A DNA stretch of 64,000 nt from positions 62,001-126,000 of the forward strand of contig JADKBV010000007.1 in NCBI GenBank assembly GCA_016714895.1, written 5' to 3'. The DNA is from Saprospiraceae bacterium. Lineage in GTDB: Bacteria; Bacteroidota; Bacteroidia; Chitinophagales; Saprospiraceae. Under the pieces are notes generated by a model. It was not told the origin of the DNA, ran no database searches, and saw only the letters and a list, made by a program, of their open reading frames with translations. Both the position numbers and the translations under genes were made by a program. Positions 17,949 through 27,008 of this stretch are shown here, one piece after another (the first letter of the stretch is position 1; each line of letters starts with the position of its first letter).

Positions 17949-19439
17949 ATGAAATTTCTTATATTTTTTTTCTGCAATGTGTTTTTTGTTTTAACAACTT
18001 CCGGACAACGAATGATGTGGCAATATGATTTTGAAGTCCGTGCAGTTTACGTAAGGACAGATACATCCTGTCAAATGTTGAAAAAAACAATTCAAATCCC
18101 TTCGTCAGGTTATGTAATCGCCAGGATTGAAGGTCTTTGTGAAGTTTCAAAAAATGATGTAATCACCATGGGTGTCAGTAATTATAATCAATGGAGTGCA
18201 AACTTTGGAAATGTAGGATGTGTGTCCTTTGACAGCATTTACACCCAACACCATTTTCAACACACCATGGTGTATAAAGTCGATAAAAACGACCATACTT
18301 TTTATGCCCTTGCTCAAAACTGGACAGACAGAAATGGAACGGGATTTTTTTCTGCCAAAGGACAAATGTTTCTGGAATTTATTCCGGATGAAAAAGAAGA
18401 ACCAATGGTGTTTTTTAGAAGAATCAACCTATATCCCATAGTTCTGAATGATACAGTTAAAACTCTTCAAACCCTGCAAGTCAGTCTTCAAAAACCAGGT
18501 AAGGTTTTATTGTCTGCTGACGGAAGATTGTATTCCAACCCGAATAATGAAATTGAAATTTCTATTTTGTCATCTGATTTTTCAACTTTGAGAAAAGCGG
18601 ATTCTTATCATGTGCACCATAAAAAACTAAACATTCTATCTATGTACACTACCCTTGACTTACCCGCTGGTGATCATACATTTATTCTCGCAGCTACCAA
18701 AACCAAAGGAAATCAAACCACGTCAAATAATGCCTATTACGGTACTTTTTACGCGACGATTTTTCCGGAAGACAACCAAGATGTTTTCACAAAATCTGTT
18801 TCTTTTGAGGGTGTTGCAAATCAATATGATGATGAAAATTTATTCTCTGAACTTTCAATGGACATCCCTTCAAAGGGAACGGTTTATGTCCTAACCACCG
18901 GGCAGGTGGATATTCGTTTGAATGACCAATTTGACATCAGGGTCAAAGCAGACAACAACAATTTTACTGAAGAATTTAGTGCTTCCTGCCAAACAACCCA
19001 CATTGCTGAGGAAATCGCCTACTTCAACCGAAAACAAATATTTGAAGTTGAAGCCGGAAAATTTGACGTTGCATTATATGGTCAGATGACAGGAAATACC
19101 GGAAATAGTTTACCTTCAGATATCAAAGGAGACGTGGTCATTACTTTTGTCGCCGATCCCGTGATATCTTCTGTCAAAGAAGCATCAGAACAGACAGCTT
19201 TACGAAATGTAGTGTATCCGAATCCGGTGACAAATCAACTTTATATCCGCAATCCTGACGGATTGAATGTTGATGAACTGATAGTAAAAGATACCAGAGG
19301 TAGGGTCCTTTTCAACCTGAACCAAACAGCAGAAGGCCTTGATGTTTCTTCTCTTCCGGCAGGAATGTACATCCTGAGTATCCGGCAGGAAAATAAGGTC
19401 GAATACCATAAATTCTTTAAATCCACACCTTCATTTTAA
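17949..19439 (+). CDS. Secreted protein with T9SS type A sorting domain
   Basis: The 496-residue protein has a signal peptide (LIFFFCNVFFVLTTSGQ) and a C-terminal T9SS sorting domain starting at VVYPNPVTNQLYIRN and ending LPAGMYILSIRQENKVEYHKFFKS. The 400 residues between form repeated beta-rich segments (for example YVIARIEGLCEVS and TVYVLTTGQVDIRLNDQFDIRV) that I cannot assign to a family. It should be exported and anchored or released at the cell surface by the type IX system. A lipoprotein gene follows after 7 bases. Confidence 0.88.
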   Translation: MKFLIFFFCNVFFVLTTSGQRMMWQYDFEVRAVYVRTDTSCQMLKKTIQIPSSGYVIARIEGLCEVSKNDVITMGVSNYNQWSANFGNVGCVSFDSIYTQHHFQHTMVYKVDKNDHTFYALAQNWTDRNGTGFFSAKGQMFLEFIPDEKEEPMVFFRRINLYPIVLNDTVKTLQTLQVSLQKPGKVLLSADGRLYSNPNNEIEISILSSDFSTLRKADSYHVHHKKLNILSMYTTLDLPAGDHTFILAATKTKGNQTTSNNAYYGTFYATIFPEDNQDVFTKSVSFEGVANQYDDENLFSELSMDIPSKGTVYVLTTGQVDIRLNDQFDIRVKADNNNFTEEFSASCQTTHIAEEIAYFNRKQIFEVEAGKFDVALYGQMTGNTGNSLPSDIKGDVVITFVADPVISSVKEASEQTALRNVVYPNPVTNQLYIRNPDGLNVDELIVKDTRGRVLFNLNQTAEGLDVSSLPAGMYILSIRQENKVEYHKFFKSTPSF

Positions 19440-19446
19440 AATACCC

Positions 19447-20232
19447 ATGTCATTTTTAATCCATAGTTTTTACGTGTTTGTTATTGGATTCGGTTTGTGG
19501 ACCTGCCAGCCAAAACGGCAGGTTCCCTTACCAGAATCGGAGGTAAAAATATCAGAACCACTTATATCTTCGGTTTCTTACGGGTCGGATCCGGATGCTG
19601 AAAAATGGTATAAATACAATTCGGAAGGTGAGTTTTTAACCTGTTTTTCTTTGATTGATACAGTCAACTTTTTTTATTTTCAAGATTCTATTGTAAAAAA
19701 ATACGGAAAAAGTTCCGGGCAGTGGCAAACTTCTGTAACGTACTTTTTGGATAAAAATCAAAAAGTTGAATCCAGTATCATCAGAGGTGAAAACGACGAA
19801 TCCATCAGTTCGTATCGATTTTATTACGACACTGAGGGTTATCTTACAGAAACAGTCCAGGATGTGTATGCCTCCGGAAATACCTATAGGCAAACGATGA
19901 CTTATGAAAACGGAAATCTTAAGGAAATTATAACCTTTACTTTTGATGGAAGACCATACGGAAAATACGTTTATGAATATTATAAGGATAAAAAAAATGT
20001 ACTAAACCACAATTTATTTCATATACTTGAAGATTATGTAAGTAAAGAAAGATTGGGAAAAGGCAATAAAAATCTGATACGCTCTATGGCTAATGTTTCT
20101 GTTGATGGGGATACTTTATCTATACTTTCATTTACGTATCCGGAGCCAAAAAATGATTTGACACTGATACAAATAGAAAGTGATGTATTAAACGAAAATA
20201 CCACCGAAAGGATTTACCACTTTACGCATTAA
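19447..20232 (+). CDS. Lipoprotein with RHS-like YD-type strands
   Basis: The 261-residue protein has a short N-terminal hydrophobic signal ending GLWTCQ, a plausible lipobox with Cys near residue 20. The middle holds short repeats of the kind FYYDTEGYLTETVQDV and MTYENGNLKEIITFTFDGRP followed by YVYEYYKD, like the strand pairs of RHS/YD-repeat and DUF4595-type proteins. These form extended beta sheets in surface proteins. Role unknown. It is close behind the T9SS protein and 13 bases ahead of the DUF3592 gene, so probably one transcription unit. Confidence 0.7.
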   Translation: MSFLIHSFYVFVIGFGLWTCQPKRQVPLPESEVKISEPLISSVSYGSDPDAEKWYKYNSEGEFLTCFSLIDTVNFFYFQDSIVKKYGKSSGQWQTSVTYFLDKNQKVESSIIRGENDESISSYRFYYDTEGYLTETVQDVYASGNTYRQTMTYENGNLKEIITFTFDGRPYGKYVYEYYKDKKNVLNHNLFHILEDYVSKERLGKGNKNLIRSMANVSVDGDTLSILSFTYPEPKNDLTLIQIESDVLNENTTERIYHFTH

Positions 20233-20245
20233 CAATATACATCAT

Positions 20246-20695
20246 ATGTTTCAAACCATAGTTCATTATCTGATGTCCATGTCCGGCATCATTTCCCTGA
20301 TGGGGACTTACATGATTATTTTGGGGTATACGCGCAACGTTATGTATGACAACGTCAGAAAAAAAGGTATCAAAACTGAAGGAACGGTCGTAAAAATGTT
20401 GAGCCGTCCTGAGAGTACGTATCCGGGAGGAAAGCCGGCAGGTTATGCACCGGTGGTAGAGTTTACCACAATAAACGGACATTATACGCATGTATCACCG
20501 ACCTACCGGAATCCATCACCATATCATGTCGGGCAGAAAGTGGATATTTATTATAAATTTTATAAATCCATTCATGAAATGGCATTGGAAGATGATGTTC
20601 CGGATGATTTACCTAAAAAACTTTTTTTATGCGGCTTATTATTTTGTGGAATAGGATATCCGATGGTGTATTATAAACTGCAATTGTTATTTTAA
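20246..20695 (+). CDS. DUF3592-family membrane protein
   Basis: The 149-residue protein has one hydrophobic segment at each end (residues about 10-28 and 125-145) and a central beta-rich loop: GIKTEGTVVKMLSRPES, YAPVVEFTTINGHYTHVSPTY, YHVGQKVDIYYKF. This arrangement matches the DUF3592 family, where the loop forms a small beta barrel between two membrane helices. The family has no established function. It follows the lipoprotein gene closely on the same strand. Confidence 0.8.
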   Translation: MFQTIVHYLMSMSGIISLMGTYMIILGYTRNVMYDNVRKKGIKTEGTVVKMLSRPESTYPGGKPAGYAPVVEFTTINGHYTHVSPTYRNPSPYHVGQKVDIYYKFYKSIHEMALEDDVPDDLPKKLFLCGLLFCGIGYPMVYYKLQLLF

Positions 20696-20896
20696 AAAAG
20701 CAACTTGGTGTTTTGTGAAAATAAAAGTATTAAAATATTTATTGTACTGTTACATAGACTTTTATGATATCATTTATTTGATAATTGCGAATGGAAAGTT
20801 CAAAGTTAGAATGTTAATTTTTTTTTGTTGTCAATAATGCCTTTATTCCAAATAATGGCAGGATTTTTACCGGCCAATTGATAAATATGACACAAT

Positions 20897-21688
20897 ATGG
20901 AAACATCACCACAAACATATTTTGGTAAAGTCATCGTCGGAGTCATCATAAATTTTGATATTGCCGAAATACCAACCAAAGCCCCGTTTACAGATCGCAA
21001 TTACAAAGTTGTTTTTTATCCTGATTGTCAGCAATTGATATTATGGATGCCGGAACCCGGTCACCTTTTTGACACAATGACCATTATTGACGAAAAAGAT
21101 AATACCCTTGTTTTTGACAGGAATATAGCAGATATATTATCGGGTAGTGTTCAGATTGTACTGGATACCCTGCATTTTGCTCCCGGGACGTATCAGCTAA
21201 GGGTCATACGATCCGGTCAGCTATGTTTTGGTATGTTTTTTCAAAAATATGCTGAAGGAGAAGAACCACAAATTACAAAAAAACATGTTCCGGAAGTTGA
21301 AAGTAGGGACAAAGAACCCATTGTTTATAGAGACGGAATGGGAAATATTTTGCCCGATGAAGATTTGTTGTTACGGGAAAAGGTGTTAAAAAAAATCAGG
21401 GATAAATTTATTTCCAAAATCCAATATTTCAGCACGGGTCGTGATGGCTATATCATTTTTAGTGAAGATGGAAAAACAGCACGTTTTGAAATGGAGATGG
21501 GTGGGGGAGATTGTATGTTTTTTATCCTAATTCCTGATAGTGTACATTGGGAAAATAACACAGGTTTTTTATTGGCTGATCGTGATCGTATCATAGAACA
21601 TATAGCCAGGATGACACAAAGAGATCAGGCCGGAGGAGCAGAATATAAGATTAATGAAAGGGAAATTTTTTATTACAGAAAGAGGTGA
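20897..21688 (+). CDS. Hypothetical protein
   Basis: I do not recognise this 263-residue protein. It has no signal peptide or membrane helix. The first half is beta-rich (YKVVFYPDCQQLILWMPEP, TLHFAPGTYQLRVI, resembling a small T9SS-like or Ig-like strand pattern without the sorting motif). The second half contains a charged helix (LLLREKVLKKIRDKFISKIQYF) and a strand pair EDGKTARFEMEMGGGD then CMFFILIPDSVHW. It stands alone between two intergenic spacers, so context gives no help. Confidence 0.65.
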   Translation: METSPQTYFGKVIVGVIINFDIAEIPTKAPFTDRNYKVVFYPDCQQLILWMPEPGHLFDTMTIIDEKDNTLVFDRNIADILSGSVQIVLDTLHFAPGTYQLRVIRSGQLCFGMFFQKYAEGEEPQITKKHVPEVESRDKEPIVYRDGMGNILPDEDLLLREKVLKKIRDKFISKIQYFSTGRDGYIIFSEDGKTARFEMEMGGGDCMFFILIPDSVHWENNTGFLLADRDRIIEHIARMTQRDQAGGAEYKINEREIFYYRKR

Positions 21689-21799
21689 ACAAAATACGAT
21701 GATCGAAACTAATCTACTTAGTGAAAAAAAAAATCAAGATTAAATGGTATTTTTTATGATTTAAAACGATCTGAAACATAAGTTAACTCAAAACTGCTT

Positions 21800-21807
21800 T
21801 ATATTTG
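21800..21807 (+). promoter_or_regulatory. Predicted -7 promoter element (TATATTTG)
   Basis: TATATTTG matches the Bacteroidota -7 consensus TAnnTTTG and lies about 60 bases upstream of the GNAT gene start at 21870. No clear TTTG/TTG element is present at the usual upstream spacing, so the call is tentative. Confidence 0.4.
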
Positions 21808-21869
21808 TTTTTGAAATCAAACCATGTAAAATTTTGGTTTGGTTTTTAATCAGAAAAGTTGGACACGAA

Positions 21870-22400
21870 ATGGATACAAAACAAATGATTTTACCTTCAC
21901 TACAAACCAATCGGCTGGCCATTCGACAGGTGCAATTATCAGATGCTTCATTTATTTTTACTTTGCGCTCAGATGACGCAATAAATGTTTTTCTTGACAG
22001 GAAAAAGGCAGAAAATTTAGATGATGCTACGTCATTTATTCAAAAAATATCAATAAATATAGCTGAAGGAAACACCTGTTACTGGGTCATTGATTTAATG
22101 GAAGAACAGTTTTCAGCAGGTACCATTTGTATTTTTAATATGGATGAAAATGAAAAAAGCTGCGAAATCGGATTCGAATTACTACCGATGTTTCAGAAAA
22201 AAGGAATGATGAAAGAAGCTGCATTAGCTGTAATTTCCTACGTCACACAAGTAAAGAAATTTAAAAAAATAAAAGCTTTTGTTCATCGGGGAAACATAAA
22301 TTCTATCGGCCTTTTAAAAACCTTAGGATTTGTTTTATCGAATGAAAAAGAAACTGAAGAACCGGATATGTTGTTTTTTTATTTCGATGTACCAAAATAG
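21870..22400 (+). CDS. GNAT-family N-acetyltransferase (RimJ/RimL-like)
   Basis: From the ATG at 21870 the protein is 176 residues and begins in the RimJ/RimL style: LQTNRLAIRQVQLSDASFIFTLRSD. The core of the acetyl-CoA site is seen as CEIGFELLPMFQKKGMMKEAALAVISYV, with the Q/R-x-x-G-x-A-like loop represented by QKKGMM, and the closing HRGNINSIGLLKTLGF contains the usual N-x-x-S motif. Substrate could be a ribosomal protein terminus or a small molecule. A TTG at 21834 would add 12 residues, less likely than the ATG. Confidence 0.87.
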   Translation: MDTKQMILPSLQTNRLAIRQVQLSDASFIFTLRSDDAINVFLDRKKAENLDDATSFIQKISINIAEGNTCYWVIDLMEEQFSAGTICIFNMDENEKSCEIGFELLPMFQKKGMMKEAALAVISYVTQVKKFKKIKAFVHRGNINSIGLLKTLGFVLSNEKETEEPDMLFFYFDVPK

Positions 22401-22970
22401 TGATACAGGATATTACGTCTGCTAATTTGTTTTTTTTAATATTTAAAAGAAAATTAATTTCCAAATTACTTTGATTAATGTTGGTGAGTTTATTCAATAT
22501 TATCAAGTACAGTATCTTAAGTTCTTCTATGCGCAATTATGTTATTCCTTCCCCGGTTATTCCTAGGCTGAGCATAGGTCTGCTTTACAATAAGCATCAT
22601 AACAAAGATACAGTTTATTACTTATTTTTTAATGTATACTTGGTTAGCTTTGGACAGGTTATAATTTGACAAACAAAGTTATAGATGCTTATTAAACATC
22701 TTGAAGAATTTCTGAATAAATAATAATAAACATTTTCATTGTACTTTGATAAACCATATTTAATTTTTAAGTTAAGTTTCTTAATTATAATAGAGGAATA
22801 TTTGAAATTAATACAATTTTTCAGACTTTATACAATACTTACGATATAAATGCTTTATTTTGGATTTGGTGTGCTTCGTTTTTTTATTTGTATGCTTAAA
22901 CGTATTATAATTTTTGTAACGCCTCCGGCTTGCCATCTTTGCGTCATTATTTATTTAAAAGCATAAAGAA
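22401..22970. other. 570-bp AT-rich intergenic region
   Basis: No gene with credible coding signals was found; short frames of about 60-77 codons on either strand lack start context and recognisable sequence. The right end holds a promoter-like element at 22913-22941 for the FG-GAP gene. No RNA gene or long repeat was recognised. Confidence 0.55.
22913..22941 (+). promoter_or_regulatory. Predicted promoter of the FG-GAP propeller gene
   Basis: TTTG at 22913-22916, a 17-base spacer and CATCTTTG at 22934-22941 give a near match to TTTG-N17-19-TAnnTTTG (one mismatch in the first base). It lies 29 bases upstream of the start codon at 22971. Confidence 0.55.
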
Positions 22971-24437
22971 ATGAACAAAGTAATGATTTTTATAGTATTA
23001 TTGTCGGCAATACAAATGCAGGCGCAAAATGTAGGAATAGGGACAACGACGCCTGCTGAAAAACTCGATGTCTCCGGAAATATCCGGACTACCGGAGAAA
23101 TAAAACCGAATGGTGTAGCTGGTCAGGCAAATCAGGTCTTAACCTCCAATGGAAATGGTACTATGTCATGGGCAGCCATGTCACAAAATAACGAAGAGGA
23201 AACATCAGGAAACGGCACATGGGGCGATTGTAGTATCAATAATATCACAGGCTATCAGCCTGTAGCGGATGAAAATGGACAAGCATTAGACCAATATGGT
23301 CATAGTGTTTTTATAACAGGAAATTATGCAGTTATCGGAGCCCCACTGGACGATGAATTGGGTTTGAATAATTCTGGTTCGGCAACAATAATGAAACACA
23401 ACTCATCTACTGGTTTGTGGGAGTTTCACTCAAAACTGACCAATCAAAATGGAAATAACACAGATTACTTTGGTAGCAGTGTAGCAATGTCAGGTGATTT
23501 TTTAGTTGTAGGTGCATATTTTGATGATATATCAGGCTTAACAGATATAGGCTCGGCTTCTATTTACAAGAGAAATACAAATACTAATGTTTGGGAGTTT
23601 CAAACTAAATTAATAAATCCGAATCCTGAACTTGGTGATTGGTTTGGTTTTAGTGTAGCCATTTCCGGTGATTATGTCATTGTAGGGGCACCAAATGATG
23701 ACGAAATGGGACTGGTACAAACAGGATCAGCTACTATATACAAGCGCAATCCCAATACAAATGGATGGCAATTTCAGGGCAAGCTAACAAATAATCTTCC
23801 TGCAATAAGTGATCAATTTGGATGGAGCGTTAGCTTTACAGAAGACTATGCAATTATAGGAGCTAAAAGAGACAGTGAAGGGGGATTTACGAATAATGGT
23901 TCAGCATCAATATATAAAAGAAATACATCAACCAGTGAATGGGAATTTCAAACTAAATTAGTGCATAACGCACCTGCCAATACTGATGAATTTGGAAATT
24001 GTGTGAACATTTCCGGGAGTTATGCCGTAGTGGGAACAAGCTTAGATGATCATAACGGTTTCACTAATTCTGGTTCCGTCTCTGTATTTAGACGGAATGT
24101 AACTACAGGGGTCTGGGAGTTTAGAACTCTTTTAATAAATAAGAATCCGGAAAACAATGATGAGTTTGGGACTAGTGTTTCCATTTCAGGTGATTATGTT
24201 ATGGTTGGAACAGAAACTGATGATGAAAATGGTTTAATAAATAATGGTTCTGTTTCTGTCTACAAAATCTTTGGTAATACTTTGCTTCCTATACAAAAAT
24301 TTTCTAATCCAAATGCGCTTGGCTCTGAATACTTTGGGCACAGCGTGTCAATTGATGGTGCCAACAGAAGATTTTTAACAGGAGCCTCCGCAGCTAATGG
24401 ATTTATGGGTATGGCGTTTTTCGGAAAAATAAAGTGA
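22971..24437 (+). CDS. Secreted seven-bladed FG-GAP beta-propeller protein
   Basis: The 488-residue protein has a short signal peptide (IFIVLLSAIQMQAQ) and then NVGIGTTTPAEKLDVSGNI, the opening found on many Bacteroidota tail-fibre-like surface proteins. From about residue 105 to the end there are seven repeats of roughly 55-60 residues, each with an FG-x-S-V motif (YGHSV, FGSSV, FGFSV, FGWSV, FGNCV, FGTSV, FGHSV) and a G-A-P-x-D-D-like loop, as in integrin-alpha FG-GAP blades. Seven blades make one closed propeller. I see no T9SS sorting domain at its C-terminus, so its final location is unclear. Confidence 0.85.
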   Translation: MNKVMIFIVLLSAIQMQAQNVGIGTTTPAEKLDVSGNIRTTGEIKPNGVAGQANQVLTSNGNGTMSWAAMSQNNEEETSGNGTWGDCSINNITGYQPVADENGQALDQYGHSVFITGNYAVIGAPLDDELGLNNSGSATIMKHNSSTGLWEFHSKLTNQNGNNTDYFGSSVAMSGDFLVVGAYFDDISGLTDIGSASIYKRNTNTNVWEFQTKLINPNPELGDWFGFSVAISGDYVIVGAPNDDEMGLVQTGSATIYKRNPNTNGWQFQGKLTNNLPAISDQFGWSVSFTEDYAIIGAKRDSEGGFTNNGSASIYKRNTSTSEWEFQTKLVHNAPANTDEFGNCVNISGSYAVVGTSLDDHNGFTNSGSVSVFRRNVTTGVWEFRTLLINKNPENNDEFGTSVSISGDYVMVGTETDDENGLINNGSVSVYKIFGNTLLPIQKFSNPNALGSEYFGHSVSIDGANRRFLTGASAANGFMGMAFFGKIK

Positions 24438-24683
24438 GAAGAAGTTATCTATCCTACTATTTTTGGTTGGTTTTTAAGTAAACAAATTTTAACCACAGAA
24501 TTATCAATTTTATAAAAAAGTTTTAACTTTCAGAATAAATTGTTTCCATATTTGTATTGTTATTTAATTTAAAATGATAAATCTGAATTCATTCTGAGGA
24601 TCTTTTAAGACTTTATTTCAATAACAAAAGCAGTTTTATTTCAAAACAAAACTAATTTTTTTTAATCTTAATTTTAACATCCA

Positions 24684-25322
24684 TTGAAAATTTTCATCAT
24701 CATCACCTTGGCATTGATAGTCATTTTTTTTATATCTTCCTGTGAAACGGGCTATGTCAAACGCGGGCATAATTGGGCTTGGGTCACTAATGATGAACAT
24801 TTTGGCAGCCGGGACCATTGGATTGAAGGTATTGACCCTGAAAGTTTCAGGGTACTACAGCAAAATAAGTGTTTTGCTGTGGATAAAAATTCAGTATATT
24901 TTAAAGGAAGAAAAATCAGTTATGCCACGCCTGATGGTTTTGTTCCTTTGACGGATAATGATTATGGTTATGCGAAGGACAATTTTCGTGTTTTTTTTGA
25001 TAATGATGTGATTTTGAAGGCAGACCCAAAAACTTTTGAAGTTCTCGAATTTCCTTATTCACGGGATAAAAACGATGTTTATAACGGTACATTGCCTATG
25101 TTTCTTGATAAAAAGGAAGTGGAAGAATTTAAAGTAGTAAATGACGAAAAATGGTTGAAAGGCACCAAATCCACGATGTTGCTCAGTGAATTTTTAAAAT
25201 TCAGTCCGGAGTATGATTGGATAAAAGAAATGGATATTGAAGTCAAATGGGTGGTCACAGGGCCATACGGCACCGGGCACACTCAAACAAAAAAATTTAA
25301 AGGACTCAAAGAAATCAAATGA
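24684..25322 (+). CDS. DKNYY-family lipoprotein
   Basis: Translation from the TTG at 24684 gives 212 residues with a clean lipoprotein signal (IIITLALIVIFFISSC, Cys near residue 20); there is no ATG nearby that would keep it. The mature part holds DKN-type repeats (FAVDKNSVYFKGRKIS, YGYAKDNFRVFFDND and YSRDKNDVYNG), the hallmark of the DKNYY family, whose role is unknown. Its stop overlaps the next start by four bases (ATGA), so the two lipoproteins are coupled. Confidence 0.78.
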   Translation: MKIFIIITLALIVIFFISSCETGYVKRGHNWAWVTNDEHFGSRDHWIEGIDPESFRVLQQNKCFAVDKNSVYFKGRKISYATPDGFVPLTDNDYGYAKDNFRVFFDNDVILKADPKTFEVLEFPYSRDKNDVYNGTLPMFLDKKEVEEFKVVNDEKWLKGTKSTMLLSEFLKFSPEYDWIKEMDIEVKWVVTGPYGTGHTQTKKFKGLKEIK

Positions 25323-25750
25323 CAAAAGGTATGACTTCATTTTTAAAAATATTCATCATCATGACTATATGTATATTTTTTATGAGCAGCATGTTTGGGT
25401 GTTTTGCAGGAGCTGGAAAACCTATTGAAAAAGTTGGGCATCACCTACAAAAAATAAAAGATATTAGCTACAAACTTTCTGTCAAAAAAATCGATGCTCC
25501 ACAAGCAGCTAAAAGAATACTATCTCACATGGAAGATATAAAACAACTCGATTCAAAAATATCAGACACCGAACCTATCAAAGTTTTACTCCTACCTTTT
25601 ATAGAAAAATGGCATTCTGAAAATAATATTTTGGCCTCCCTGACTGACGGAGAACACCTGTTTATGAGTGAAGTAAATGCCTTCTTTATTCGTGGGTATG
25701 TAGCGTACAAAGATGGATGGAAGACATTATTTCCAATATTTAAACCATAA
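25319..25750 (+). CDS. Small putative lipoprotein of unknown function
   Basis: The 143-residue protein has a hydrophobic N-terminus (LKIFIIMTICIFFMSSMFGC) that ends in a Cys, consistent with a lipobox, though the residue pattern (M-F-G-C) is not ideal. The mature part is helical, with conserved-looking segments KKIDAPQAAKRILSHMEDIKQLDSKI. No family was recognised. Start could be 25319 (coupled by ATGA to the DKNYY gene) or the ATG four codons later. Context suggests a small two-gene envelope unit. Confidence 0.65.
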   Translation: MTKGMTSFLKIFIIMTICIFFMSSMFGCFAGAGKPIEKVGHHLQKIKDISYKLSVKKIDAPQAAKRILSHMEDIKQLDSKISDTEPIKVLLLPFIEKWHSENNILASLTDGEHLFMSEVNAFFIRGYVAYKDGWKTLFPIFKP

Positions 25751-26120
25751 TATTGGCTATAACTGTAGGGCGGCCTGCTGTTTCATTTTTTGTTTTATTA
25801 ATTTTTTTTGGCGATTTTGATATTGCCGGATTTCCGCGCTAAATTTTTTGAGTTCTCTAATTTATAATATTTCTGTGACTCTTATGTCAGGTGTAAAGGT
25901 GGATTTTTTTTACCCAATTCGAGGTATCTTTGATTAGATGTATCTTCATTTTCATTGTTTATGTTAGCCTTTATTAAAAGGATTCCGGTAAACTTATTCA
26001 TTTTCATGGAGATTATTCAATTGTTTATTTTGCAATTTTACTATTTTTACGGCTGATTACTGTCATAAAATCATCAGACCTGACATCACCGGACATAACA
26101 TAATATCCTTTGGCAAGACC
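25751..26120. other. 370-bp intergenic region without a recognisable gene
   Basis: AT-rich spacer between same-strand genes. It probably contains the promoter for the gene at 26121, but I found no good TTTG/TAnnTTTG pair. No RNA gene, hairpin terminator or repeat was recognised. Confidence 0.5.
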
Positions 26121-26714
26121 ATGACACCGAAACAACAAGAAAGAATAAAAAGTAAAATTAAAAAAATTAAATTAGCTCTTGCAGCTGATAAAAAATTTTG
26201 GGGTGGACAATATCACGATGGCCGTGGTCTGCGTTACCTTCCGCCACAATATTATATAGAACTAAATGACTTTACCGGCGGACTTCGTTACTTTAACTGG
26301 TTTAATAAAATTTTTCCGGACGACAGTGGTTATTCCCAATTTTTATTAGAATGGACTATTGTGCTTTTCAAAACCGGCAGACTGAAAGAAGCAGAAAAAA
26401 AAGCGTTTCAAACCTTCTGCAGTAATACGTATGTGTTCGACATTTTTTTTGGAAGGCCTGTAATCCAACGCGATAAATTTGAAAGCACAACTCAGGAAAC
26501 TAATAATTCTCAGGATTACCGGTTATATTACGCTGCCGACCAAGATGGTTTAAAGGATTTTTCAAACTGGTTAGACAAGTTTTTAGCATCAGAAAAATTT
26601 ATCCTTTTAAGCAATAAATTTCTTGAAATAGAAAAACGACTTACAACAGAAAACGACTTTGAAATAAGACATTATTTAATTCTACAACGATCACAATTGG
26701 AAAACGAGTGGTAA
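26121..26714 (+). CDS. Hypothetical cytosolic protein with TPR-like helix pair
   Basis: The 197-residue protein begins with a basic helical stretch (QERIKSKIKKIKLALAADKKF) and has no export signal. The central part, YFNWFNKIFPDDSGYSQFLLEWTIVLFKTGRLKEAEKKAFQTF, looks like a TPR-type helix hairpin (xxLxxTGRLKEAEKKAxx). I recognise the sequence style from uncharacterised Bacteroidota proteins, but no function is attached to them. It is isolated, with non-coding spacers of about 300 bases or more on each side. Confidence 0.7.
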   Translation: MTPKQQERIKSKIKKIKLALAADKKFWGGQYHDGRGLRYLPPQYYIELNDFTGGLRYFNWFNKIFPDDSGYSQFLLEWTIVLFKTGRLKEAEKKAFQTFCSNTYVFDIFFGRPVIQRDKFESTTQETNNSQDYRLYYAADQDGLKDFSNWLDKFLASEKFILLSNKFLEIEKRLTTENDFEIRHYLILQRSQLENEW

Positions 26715-27008
26715 AGCCAGGCATAAAACAAATTCAGACAGAAATCAGGCTGACGTCATTCAGGTTATTCCGGAATCGTGTCTCCGGATATAGTCAGCGC
26801 AGACCCGATGTTTTGTACATTTCTTTAAGTTCAGTGCCAGATGATTTTTTTCATGAATAAATTGTGCCAAAGCCCGGCTGAATCTTAAGTAATAACTCAT
26901 TAAAAACCATCAAAATATAAATATTTATAAAAATGATATTTTCAATTTTATTATCTTATTAATTCGACAAAATGTCAAAAAAAATCAATTCCGAAGCCTG
27001 TTTTTAAG

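Noticed and set aside
22401..22970. Possible small RNA or tRNA in the long AT-rich spacer
   Set aside because: I could not find a cloverleaf, CCA end or strong hairpin; only a promoter-like element near the right end is supported.
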